DNA of 8,608 bases from Rhodospirillales bacterium. Its GTDB lineage: Bacteria > Pseudomonadota > Gammaproteobacteria > Steroidobacterales > Rariloculaceae. A program made the translations under genes and the position numbers. The notes under the pieces were generated by a model, which searched no databases, was not told where the DNA came from, and was given only the letters and a program-made list of their open reading frames with translations. Location of the stretch: NCBI GenBank assembly GCA_024640665.1, contig JAHEEO010000135.1, positions 1-8,608 of the forward strand, in the 5' to 3' direction. Positions 1-5,630 of the stretch are shown here, in pieces. How positions within the stretch are numbered: the first letter of the stretch is position 1; each line of letters opens with the position of its first letter.

Positions 1-945
1 ATCAACACTTTCTGGTGGAGCAATTGTATCTTTGGCGGCGGAAACCGCCATCACCGGCATTTGTATCTTTTTTAAATCAACGAACTTGTCACCGACTCTG
101 GCTTGACCCTTCATTAGACTGTTCTTGCCGGGCCCGAACTGACGGTAGAGTTCTGCCAACAAGCGCCCTGGCGCCGGAACGACATCGTCCACCCAGCTAG
201 CCATAGTGCGCACGTCTTGTAAGCGTTCTTGCGAATCGTCCAAGCGGTTCCATAGATCCGAAACCCGCCCCAACAGGCTATTCGAGCCTGGCGACAACAT
301 TTCGAACCAGCTCTTCACTTCCACCGCAGGAACGAGTCTGGGATGTTCATAGCTTTCACCCTTCAGCCCCATTCGATGCGCCACCCAAGCGATTCCGCCT
401 TCAACGTCGCCATCGACGGTTGTTGTCAAAAGCGTGAGTTTTTCAACAGTTGAGGGATACAGCGCCGCATACAGCAAAGACAAGGTTCCGCCGAGACAAT
501 AACCAATGATATTAACTCTTGGTTCGCCAGTTATCTCTGAAATACGTCGCACACTGCGCCTAATAAGCCCGTCAACGTAGTACGCGAGGTCGCTAAATCT
601 ATCTTCTTTGGTCGGGATGCCAAAATCTGCTATGTAAACGTCAAACCCCGCTTCAGCAACGTGGCCCGCAAATGAACGACCTGGCAGAAGATCAATAATG
701 AAATAGCGGCTGACTGGAGCAGGAATGAACAAAACGGGTGGGCCATTCCTGGGCCGGCCATCGTCATCCAACAACCGCAACAGCCGGAGTTTGTTTTCCG
801 CATACACAACGGTCGCCGGCGAAGCGCCCTTGCCATAGTGTCCAGGCGAAGTTAGAACTTCACGCAAGCGCTCAAGTTTGGCTCTGCCGCGTTGCGACAG
901 CTGCAGGAGTGCTTCGAGCTCTCTCTCGTCCCCAGGTTCCTTCAA
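1..945 (-). CDS. phaC: Class III-type poly(3-hydroxyalkanoate) synthase catalytic subunit PhaC, C-terminus cut by the window edge
   Basis: PhaC polymerises 3-hydroxyacyl-CoA into PHA at the granule surface, usually as a complex with a small subunit. The frame is open from 945 to base 1, giving 315 residues of an expected 355 or so. It is an alpha/beta hydrolase whose lipase-like box GYCLGG puts the nucleophile at Cys150. The segment SAAKDTIAPP places the catalytic Asp at 306; the catalytic His should lie just past the edge. The short N-terminus, the WVDDVVPAPG segment and DLKKIQMPV match class III/IV synthases rather than the roughly 590-residue class I/II enzymes. A usual Trp in the D-W-G motif is Phe108 here. 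Start: TTG at 945 overlaps the upstream stop (TTGA), has GAGG seven bases before it, and follows an in-frame TGA at 951-949; the next in-frame ATG is far inside the fold. Translation is probably coupled to the upstream gene. The family is certain; the start is likely. Confidence 0.93.
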   Translation of the reverse strand, partial: MKEPGDERELEALLQLSQRGRAKLERLREVLTSPGHYGKGASPATVVYAENKLRLLRLLDDDGRPRNGPPVLFIPAPVSRYFIIDLLPGRSFAGHVAEAGFDVYIADFGIPTKEDRFSDLAYYVDGLIRRSVRRISEITGEPRVNIIGYCLGGTLSLLYAALYPSTVEKLTLLTTTVDGDVEGGIAWVAHRMGLKGESYEHPRLVPAVEVKSWFEMLSPGSNSLLGRVSDLWNRLDDSQERLQDVRTMASWVDDVVPAPGRLLAELYRQFGPGKNSLMKGQARVGDKFVDLKKIQMPVMAVSAAKDTIAPPESVD

Positions 946-1433
946 TCTTCACCCTCAGACTTCGGCGCTTCCACTTTTGCTGGCTGCGCTGCTTGCCTTG
1001 TTTTTGTTTTAACACGCGCTTTACTGCGAAACTTGTTCGGAATCTTCTTGGTGCGCGGTCGTGTGGCCTTGTTAGCCGGTTTTGCGCCGGATTTTGCCGA
1101 GCCAGTCGCACCTGCAGAGCGGGTCTGCTGCAGTTCAGCCACGGCAACGCGCAAATCTTCGAGTTGTCCCTGCACCTGATGCAAAGCATACAGAACTTCA
1201 TCAAGCCTCTCATCGGCGGGCGATTCATCTACAGGCGTGCCGGCCGGCGGGCTGGTCGGATACGGCTTACCGGCGAGCAGGGAGCCGCGCATTGCATTGC
1301 CGAGATTGACGAGAAAATCGTCGTTTTGAGCCATCGAATCGAGATAGTTCATGGCCGTCTTCTGCCATTCCTGCTGATCTTCCAGCCAGCGCTCGATGAT
1401 GGTCGGTTCATTATCTGATTTCTGCTCGGGCAC
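942..1433 (-). CDS. phaE: Short PhaE/PhaM-like PHA synthase small subunit with a basic C-terminal tail
   Basis: Likely the non-catalytic partner of the PhaC encoded directly after it. The 163-residue product is far shorter than typical class III PhaE (about 350) and closer in size to class IV PhaR (about 200). Residues 10-55 look like an amphipathic phasin-like segment rich in Trp, Gln and aromatic residues (ERWLEDQQEWQ). Residues 56-73 are a Pro-rich linker, and 75-104 form a probable coiled-coil helix (LDEVLYALHQVQGQLEDL). Residues 105-158 are an Ala/Pro/Lys/Arg-rich tail with 17 basic residues and only one acidic one (Glu155). That tail recalls the PAKKA-type tail of PhaM, which links PHA granules to DNA. 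Start is GTG at 1433 with GGAG eight bases upstream. The name rests mainly on position before phaC and on composition, so PhaE, PhaR-like and PhaM-like labels all remain open. Confidence 0.7.
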   Translation of the reverse strand: MPEQKSDNEPTIIERWLEDQQEWQKTAMNYLDSMAQNDDFLVNLGNAMRGSLLAGKPYPTSPPAGTPVDESPADERLDEVLYALHQVQGQLEDLRVAVAELQQTRSAGATGSAKSGAKPANKATRPRTKKIPNKFRSKARVKTKTRQAAQPAKVEAPKSEGED

Positions 1434-1458
1434 TCTCTAATCTCCGTGCTTTTAAACC

Positions 1459-1467
1459 ATTATGCCA
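1459..1467 (-). promoter_or_regulatory. Possible extended -10 promoter for phaE-phaC
   Basis: Read on the minus strand, the site is TGGCATAAT: an extended -10 TGn followed by CATAAT, a 5/6 match to TATAAT. No good -35 is visible at 16-18 bp, which extended -10 promoters can tolerate. A transcript would begin near 1452, about 19 bases before the GTG of the phaE-like gene and upstream of its GGAG ribosome site. The site lies downstream of a strong terminator, so phaE-phaC would need a promoter here or readthrough. Confidence 0.4.
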
Positions 1468-1520
1468 GCCGGCGCTGCAGCATCTACGTCAGATCACGGT
1501 TTCAGACTCAAATAAGGCAA

Positions 1521-1563
1521 GAAAACGAAAGCCGCTGCCCCATCCATGGCGGCAGCGGCTTTC
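1521..1563 (-). terminator. Strong intrinsic terminator after the second phasin-like gene
   Basis: A perfect 13-bp stem pairs 1527-1539 with 1551-1563, around an 11-base loop. It is built on GCCGCTGCC / GGCAGCGGC. On the minus strand the stem ends in CTTTC and is followed by GTTTTC, a U-rich tract. It begins 20 bases after the stop codon of the small gene at 1583-1846. The flank on the plus strand is less U-rich, so the minus direction fits better. It should end or attenuate transcription before phaE-phaC. Confidence 0.85.
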
Positions 1564-1582
1564 CAATAAGAATCAACGTCAG

Positions 1583-1846
1583 TTAACTCGCAGGGACACT
1601 CGCGAGGAACTTATCAGAGAATTTTTTCTGCTGTTTCAGCAACTTGCTGGCAAACGCAAAATTGGCTTCAATGATTTCTTGCGGCGTTGGAAGGTCTGGC
1701 GCAAAGGTCGGCATCGCCATAGGCGGGACCGATGTCGCTAGCTCTGACATAGGCGCCAAAGATTTCAAAAAGGTCTCTTGGCTTTCCGATAACGCGGCCA
1801 AATACTGGTCACCAGCTTCAGCAGCGAGCTTTACATAATCAGACAT
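1583..1846 (-). CDS. Small phasin-like granule-associated protein (second copy)
   Basis: An 87-residue protein with no signal peptide or membrane segment, probably cytoplasmic and granule-bound. Residues 3-30 form an amphipathic helix rich in Ala, Gln and Glu. Residues 31-55 are a Pro/Met-rich hinge (SVPPMAMPTFAPDLPTP). Residues 57-82 form a second helix containing FASKLLKQQKKF. Residues 53-76 align without gaps to residues 54-77 of the small protein at 4855-5136 (11 of 24 identical, including F-x-S-K-L-L and the later Q and F), so the two are paralogues. ATG at 1846 has AAGGA eight bases upstream. The gene has its own promoter and a following terminator, allowing a separate, abundant transcript as expected for a phasin. 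No phasin Pfam signature can be claimed by eye; the role is inferred from composition, size and the phaC neighbourhood. Confidence 0.75.
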   Translation of the reverse strand: MSDYVKLAAEAGDQYLAALSESQETFLKSLAPMSELATSVPPMAMPTFAPDLPTPQEIIEANFAFASKLLKQQKKFSDKFLASVPAS

Positions 1847-1880
1847 GGGTTAGATCCTTAAAGTAGTTAAATTCGAAGAG

Positions 1881-1898
1881 TGCGTAGTTTGCTACGCA
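1881..1898. promoter_or_regulatory. Perfect 7-bp inverted repeat, probable operator
   Basis: On the plus strand the site is TGCGTAG, four bases TTTG, then CTACGCA. Half-site centres are 11 bp apart, about one helical turn. It covers the -10 region and start point of the promoter for the phasin-like gene at 1583-1846, so a bound dimer should block transcription. It could also form a hairpin in the 5' leader. It lacks a following U-tract, so it is not a terminator for the ligase gene. The XRE protein encoded at 5262-5615 is the nearest candidate to bind it. Confidence 0.6.
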
Positions 1899-1915
1899 TC
1901 TGCATTATTTGTCAA
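1887..1915 (-). promoter_or_regulatory. Sigma70-like promoter for the second phasin-like gene
   Basis: A perfect -35 TTGACA is at 1915-1910 on the minus strand. At 17-bp spacing the -10 position (1892-1887) reads GCAAAC, a poor match, and it is the loop of a perfect inverted repeat. A strong -35, a weak -10 and an overlapping palindrome suggest a regulated promoter. The expected transcript starts near 1880, about 35 bases before the ATG. Confidence 0.55.
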
Positions 1916-1985
1916 GCACTATTTTAAGAATTTTCCCGCGAGATTTCCGGCATGAGAACAGCTTACGCTGGCTGGCTTTGCGGGC

Positions 1986-4742
1986 CTAGCTGGCGGTTAC
2001 CGCAGCGGCTTCGGCCCCTGCCGGGCCAGTCTCGGCCGGCGCTGCCGCAGCTGCTTGTGCCTCAGCCAAGAACTCGGAGAGGGCCAGGCGAATCTGATTG
2101 ACATGCTCGGTGATGGCCGCACTCACCGCGTCTGCTTTGCCGCTGCGCAGCGCATTGGTAAGCCCACGGTGATCGTCAAACACTTCGCGGATCGACGGAG
2201 GTGCCACTTCCAGCACTCGGCGCATCAGTTCCGGCAGGTCCATTGCGTTGTAAATATCGAATAAGTACGGATTCCTCAGCAAACTCAAAAAGATCCGATG
2301 AAAAGCATCGTCGGCCCGAATGTAGCGAGCAACGTGCGCGGGCCCAGTGCCCCGCACGAGTGGCGTGAACGCACGCAATCGGGAAACGAGCGCTTCCCGT
2401 TGCGCTTCGATGGTAAGCGCCATGCCCAGCGCTTGAGTGATACCAATTTCTAACGCTGCGCGCGCATCGAGCGCTTGCACCAAAGCGTCGACATCGCCTG
2501 CCAAACTCTCCTGCTCTGGAGCAATGCCAACCGACAAATCCTCAATGATGCCACCAAGACCTAATTCTTCACCTGCACTCGTTTGTTCTGCTGTGTCCCC
2601 GAAAATGCGCCGAACGCGACTGGCAGAATTTTTGCTCCACGACGAGATCGCCTTCAATGCGCCAGACGCGTCGCCCGCAGCAAGAGAGTCTGTCAGAAAC
2701 TCATGAAAATACACGACATTTTGAGCAGCCACGGACTCATCCTTCAGCGCAGCCCTGAATAGCTGCCGCAAGAGGAGCTTTTCGAAACCCGCTGCCAAGT
2801 GCTCGTTTTGAGCCAGATCGATGACCGCAGCGTGATAGGCCTTATTTGCCGCCAAAAACGCATCCCGGTCCACGAAGTGTCCGTCTTCTTTCAACTGCGA
2901 CAGCATGTCGCTCAACAGTGCGTACAGCGCTTTCGACGTGGACAAGGACAAGGAACCGCGACTCAAGCGGAGCCATACAGCCCCCGCCTCAAGCACGGCC
3001 CGCGCTTCAACAGCCGCACGCAACTTTGGATAAGAGACGTCAGCCAATTCCGCCTCGGCTGCTTGCATTGCAATTGCTGCACCGGCAACTGTCGGCTGCA
3101 ACAACCGCCGCATGATCTTACCGCTGGTTGTCTTCGGCAGCTCGTCCATAATTTCGACGACGCGCGGATACTTATAAGCGGCCAGTTGCTCGCGCGCAAA
3201 AGCTTTAATCTCGTCTTCTGAGACGTTATGCCCAGGCTTCAAGCTTATGACAGCTTTGATTGTCTCGCCGCGATATGGATCGGGTATGCCAATTACAGCA
3301 GCTTCGCGAACTGCCGGATGCTGATACAAGACCTCTTCGACTTCTCTCGGCCAAACCTTGAACCCTGATGCAACGATCATGTCCTTTGAGCGATCGACTA
3401 AATAGAACCAGCCATGCTTGTCCATGAAACCCACATCGCCGGTGCGCAACCCGTCGGCGACCAGCGACTTCGCGGTCTCTTCGGGTTTCTGCCAATAGCC
3501 AGGAACAATCTGCGGCCCGGCAATTAGAAATTCGCCAATTTCACCTGCATCCGCCTCCCGCCCCGCGTCAGTAATCACCTTTACGTGGGTATTGAACACC
3601 GGCACGCCAATCGACATTGCGCCAGTGTGGTGGTCAATGGGCGGCACTTCGCCATGCGGCGTCATATGGGTTGGCGACGTGGACTCCGTCAGTCCATACA
3701 TCGGATGAATTCTTACGCCGGTGCGGCCATGCCAGTCTTCCAATACGCTTGGCGGCGTTGGCGCACCGCCCGTATATATCTTGGTTAATGAAGATAGATC
3801 TCGTGCCGCCATCGCGTCGCTGTTAAGCAAGGCTATAAACGCCGTAATAGCGGACACGGTAAATGTCGCACGGTGCCGCTCTGTCAAGCGGCATGCCTCA
3901 TCCGCATCAAAACGATAAAAAAGCACCAATGGGCTGCCCGTCAACATTGCCAATGCCACATGACCTACCAATCCGGTCACGTGAAACAGCGGCGCCAATC
4001 CCAATATCGTGTCGCTGGCGTCGAGACCAATCCAGTGCTCATAGCAGGACGTTGCGAACACGACATTGGCATGCGTATTCATTGCGCCTTTTGGATCGCC
4101 AGTGGTACCCGATGTAAACACCATGAATGCGACATCTTCACCATCGATTTCGACCGGCACGGGCTTTTCGTCGCCGTGGTCAGCTATGAGTTCGAACAGA
4201 TCAGGAACCTGCAAGTGCCGGTTGCGCGTCATGCCTGATAAGGCAGTCGGTAGCGCTGCCACCGGATCCAGAAACTCAAGCGGCGACGTCGTTATCGTGT
4301 GCTCGACCGCAGTTTCTGGCACCGAAGCTTGCGCCACATCGGAATACAGATCTTCCTGGCAGATCAGCACTCGGCTGCCCGATTGTCGCAAAATCTTTGT
4401 CAGCTCTCGTTCACGCAACATCGGGTTACAAGGAACAATAACCGCGCCACACTTCCATGCAGCAAGCACAGCAATAAGCACTTGCGGAACGTTTTGAAGA
4501 TAGATCGCTACGCGGTCGCCTTCTTCAACCCCGCGCTTCTGCAACGCAACGGCCAGCGCGTCTGACATCTGGTCAAACTGATCAAACGATATCGGCGTTT
4601 CAAAGTAGTGTACGAGTGTGGCGCCAGCTTCCTTAGTCGCGGTCGCTCGAAACATATCAAGTGCCGTCTCGCTGGCAGGATTCAGCGTGCTGGGAACATT
4701 CTTGTAAAGTTTAAGCCAAGGGCGAAGGCGTGTGTCGGTCAT
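1986..4742 (-). CDS. FadD-like acyl-CoA ligase fused to two tandem FCD ligand-binding domains
   Basis: The N-terminal 550 residues are a complete AMP-forming acyl-CoA ligase (acid + ATP + CoA to acyl-CoA + AMP + PPi). The P-loop TSGTTGDPKG is at 210-219, YGLTE at 349-353, the TGD aspartate at 436, GFKVWPREVE near 460-469, and the adenylation lysine in KTTSGK is Lys542. The start (PWLKLY..VP..LNP) is FadD-like and suggests a medium- or long-chain substrate. After a linker of about 25 residues come two FCD domains (the FadR C-terminal type of GntR regulators), roughly 573-712 and 752-893, then an Ala/Pro tail. FCD2 keeps a full metal-site pattern (Asp811/812, His815, His858, His880). FCD1 keeps His637 and His680, but Trp702 replaces the third His. 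There is no winged-helix domain, so this is not a transcription factor. ATG at 4742 has AGGGA seven bases upstream. Feedback or ligand control of the ligase is inference. Confidence 0.92.
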   Translation of the reverse strand: MTDTRLRPWLKLYKNVPSTLNPASETALDMFRATATKEAGATLVHYFETPISFDQFDQMSDALAVALQKRGVEEGDRVAIYLQNVPQVLIAVLAAWKCGAVIVPCNPMLRERELTKILRQSGSRVLICQEDLYSDVAQASVPETAVEHTITTSPLEFLDPVAALPTALSGMTRNRHLQVPDLFELIADHGDEKPVPVEIDGEDVAFMVFTSGTTGDPKGAMNTHANVVFATSCYEHWIGLDASDTILGLAPLFHVTGLVGHVALAMLTGSPLVLFYRFDADEACRLTERHRATFTVSAITAFIALLNSDAMAARDLSSLTKIYTGGAPTPPSVLEDWHGRTGVRIHPMYGLTESTSPTHMTPHGEVPPIDHHTGAMSIGVPVFNTHVKVITDAGREADAGEIGEFLIAGPQIVPGYWQKPEETAKSLVADGLRTGDVGFMDKHGWFYLVDRSKDMIVASGFKVWPREVEEVLYQHPAVREAAVIGIPDPYRGETIKAVISLKPGHNVSEDEIKAFAREQLAAYKYPRVVEIMDELPKTTSGKIMRRLLQPTVAGAAIAMQAAEAELADVSYPKLRAAVEARAVLEAGAVWLRLSRGSLSLSTSKALYALLSDMLSQLKEDGHFVDRDAFLAANKAYHAAVIDLAQNEHLAAGFEKLLLRQLFRAALKDESVAAQNVVYFHEFLTDSLAAGDASGALKAISSWSKNSASRVRRIFGDTAEQTSAGEELGLGGIIEDLSVGIAPEQESLAGDVDALVQALDARAALEIGITQALGMALTIEAQREALVSRLRAFTPLVRGTGPAHVARYIRADDAFHRIFLSLLRNPYLFDIYNAMDLPELMRRVLEVAPPSIREVFDDHRGLTNALRSGKADAVSAAITEHVNQIRLALSEFLAEAQAAAAAPAETGPAGAEAAAVTAS

Positions 4743-4789
4743 TCAAGCTTCCCTGCGGAATAAAGTAGCTACGGATTCAAAGGCGAAAT

Positions 4790-4802
4790 TGCCAAATTGG
4801 CA
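4790..4802. promoter_or_regulatory. 13-bp perfect palindrome upstream of the ligase gene
   Basis: The site reads TGCCAAATTGGCA: two 6-bp arms around one central base. It lies in the 112-bp gap between the first phasin-like gene and the ligase gene, about 48 bp before the ligase ATG. The single-base loop makes an RNA hairpin unlikely, so a protein-binding site is the better reading. I found no convincing promoter in this gap. Its TGCC/GGCA ends loosely resemble the half-sites at 5167-5205. Confidence 0.35.
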
Positions 4803-4854
4803 GGCGGCTTGGCGCTTAGCACCCAGTCCGTTAAGAAGTTGTCCCGGTTTAGAG

Positions 4855-5136
4855 TCAGGACTTGCCCTTAGGTTTCTTGTTCATCGTTTCTATGAGCGCT
4901 TCCATAAACTGCTGCTGATCAGCAAGCAACTTCGAAGTAAACGTTTGTGTCGCTTCTGAGAGTTCGGCAGCGCTCGGCAGTGTGTCTAATTCTGCTGCTG
5001 TGGGCCAATGCGCACTCTTTTGACCAGCCACAAGGTTATGGCGCCACTGTTTTGCGGCGGCTAAATATGCTTCCTGCTGGGCACGGAGCATCTGCCGCGC
5101 ATGCTTCTGGAATTCGTCGAATTTATCGTTGGCCAT
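4855..5136 (-). CDS. Small phasin-like granule-associated protein (first copy)
   Basis: A 93-residue soluble helical protein, MANDKFDEFQKHARQML at its start. Residues 3-37 form an amphipathic helix (Gln, Ala, Arg rich). Residues 41-56 hold a Trp/Pro-containing hinge, and 57-84 form a second helix with TFTSKLLADQQQF, followed by a basic tail KKPKGK. Residues 54-77 align without gaps to 53-76 of the small protein at 1583-1846, so they are paralogues on either side of the ligase gene. The ATG at 5136 is preferred over the longer TTG at 5205: it has AAAGAG five bases before TTCAG-free spacing to the start, and 5205 falls between the -35 and -10 boxes of the promoter, so it could not be transcribed as a start. 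The ligase gene follows after 112 bp and may share this transcript. The phasin role is inferred from size, helicity and context; confidence that it is a gene is high. Confidence 0.75.
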   Translation of the reverse strand: MANDKFDEFQKHARQMLRAQQEAYLAAAKQWRHNLVAGQKSAHWPTAAELDTLPSAAELSEATQTFTSKLLADQQQFMEALIETMNKKPKGKS

Positions 5137-5166
5137 CTGAACTCTTTGGACGACGCATAGGCCCGA

Positions 5167-5205
5167 TTGCCTAGTGCTATTACTAACAGATAATTGCTTA
5201 GGCAA
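5167..5205. promoter_or_regulatory. 7-bp inverted repeat flanking the -10 box, probable operator
   Basis: TTGCCTA at 5167-5173 and TAGGCAA at 5199-5205 are perfect inverted copies with centres 32 bp apart, about three helical turns, so they would face the same side of the DNA. One arm sits in the -35/-10 spacer and the other just past the expected transcription start of the first phasin-like gene. The arm TGCCTAG (5168-5174) differs by one base from TGCGTAG in the repeat at 1881-1898. Binding by the XRE protein encoded immediately upstream is the natural inference. Confidence 0.5.
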
Positions 5206-5218
5206 GCCGATCTGTCAA
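5190..5218 (-). promoter_or_regulatory. Sigma70-type promoter of the first phasin-like gene (and probably the ligase)
   Basis: On the minus strand: -35 TTGACA at 5218-5213, a 17-bp spacer, then -10 AATTAT at 5195-5190 (4/6 match). The expected start is near 5183, giving a leader of about 47 bases to the ATG at 5136. The perfect -35 and correct spacing make this the best promoter in the window. It lies in the 125-bp gap after the XRE gene. Confidence 0.7.
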
Positions 5219-5261
5219 CGCGCTTGCTTTTTGCGACAAGATTCGGCTTGGGGCGATCAGT

Positions 5262-5615
5262 CTAATCTTTGCCCAGCAACGAACGATATACGCGAATGAG
5301 CGTATCTTTCTGACCCGAATCCAGCTGCTCATCAAGCTGTATGGCGTGCTCGACGGAAGTAGTTCCGCCGGACTCGTCATCGTCCATGAATCCAAGCATG
5401 GTATACAGCTGTTTCGGCTCCAAGCCAAAGGCTTTGGCCAGCTGCTTAACGACCTGCGGGGACGGTCTGTAATTACCGCGCTCAATTTGACTCAAATAAG
5501 AATCTGACACGCCGGACAAACGGGCGAGATTCCTCTGCGAAACTTGGGCGAGCCTGCGTTGAGCACGCACAAACTCACCAAAGGCTACCAGTACTGCGTC
5601 GTCCTTTTCGCTCAT
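5262..5615 (-). CDS. XRE-family helix-turn-helix regulator
   Basis: A 117-residue DNA-binding protein. Residues 12-66 are an XRE/Cro-C1-type helix-turn-helix: FVRAQRR, then SQRNLARLSGVSDSYLSQIERG with the recognition helix around SDSYLSQIE, then PSPQVVKQLAKAFGL. An acidic linker follows (MDDDESGG), then a helical tail with LDSGQKDTLIRVYRSLL that may serve dimerisation or granule/ligand sensing. Some actinobacterial XRE proteins beside lipid-droplet or phasin genes have, as I recall, a similar tail, but I cannot verify homology. ATG at 5615 has a poor ribosome site. The gene lies 56 bp after oppF and 125 bp before the first phasin-like gene, all on one strand. Controlling the phasin promoters, as the granule-binding repressor PhaR does in Cupriavidus, is the likely role; that is inferred, not shown. 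Confidence 0.88.
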   Translation of the reverse strand: MSEKDDAVLVAFGEFVRAQRRLAQVSQRNLARLSGVSDSYLSQIERGNYRPSPQVVKQLAKAFGLEPKQLYTMLGFMDDDESGGTTSVEHAIQLDEQLDSGQKDTLIRVYRSLLGKD

Positions 5616-5630
5616 ACCGTCATTCTAGAT

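Noticed and set aside
1..945. phaC as a pseudogene.
   Set aside because: The frame is intact to the window edge with the catalytic Cys and Asp in place; the missing C-terminus is only an effect of the window boundary.
872..952. A GTG at 952 as alternative start for the gene after phaE.
   Set aside because: It opens a different frame that does not encode the PhaC sequence and closes after 27 codons.
738..1418. A 226-codon open frame on the plus strand, antisense to phaE and the start of phaC.
   Set aside because: Its product has no recognisable family, is rich in Cys/Arg/Leu runs typical of antisense frames, and two well-supported genes occupy the other strand.
1881..1898. The TGCGTAG/CTACGCA repeat as a terminator for the ligase gene.
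   Set aside because: It lies 105 bp past the promoter-distal... ligase end at 1986 but has no U-tract after it and sits over the -10 region of a TTGACA promoter, so an operator fits better.
1986..3090. Reading the C-terminal part of the ligase gene as a separate GntR-type transcription factor.
   Set aside because: There is no stop, no start with a ribosome site at the junction and no winged-helix domain; the linker is only about 25 residues.
2799..3221. A 140-codon plus-strand frame opposite the ligase gene, and several shorter ones across the window.
   Set aside because: They are shadows of strong minus-strand genes and show no family motifs or ribosome sites.
4855..5205. A longer version of the first phasin-like protein starting at TTG 5205.
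   Set aside because: That start lies between the -35 and -10 boxes and lacks a ribosome site; ATG 5136 has both a ribosome site and a proper leader.
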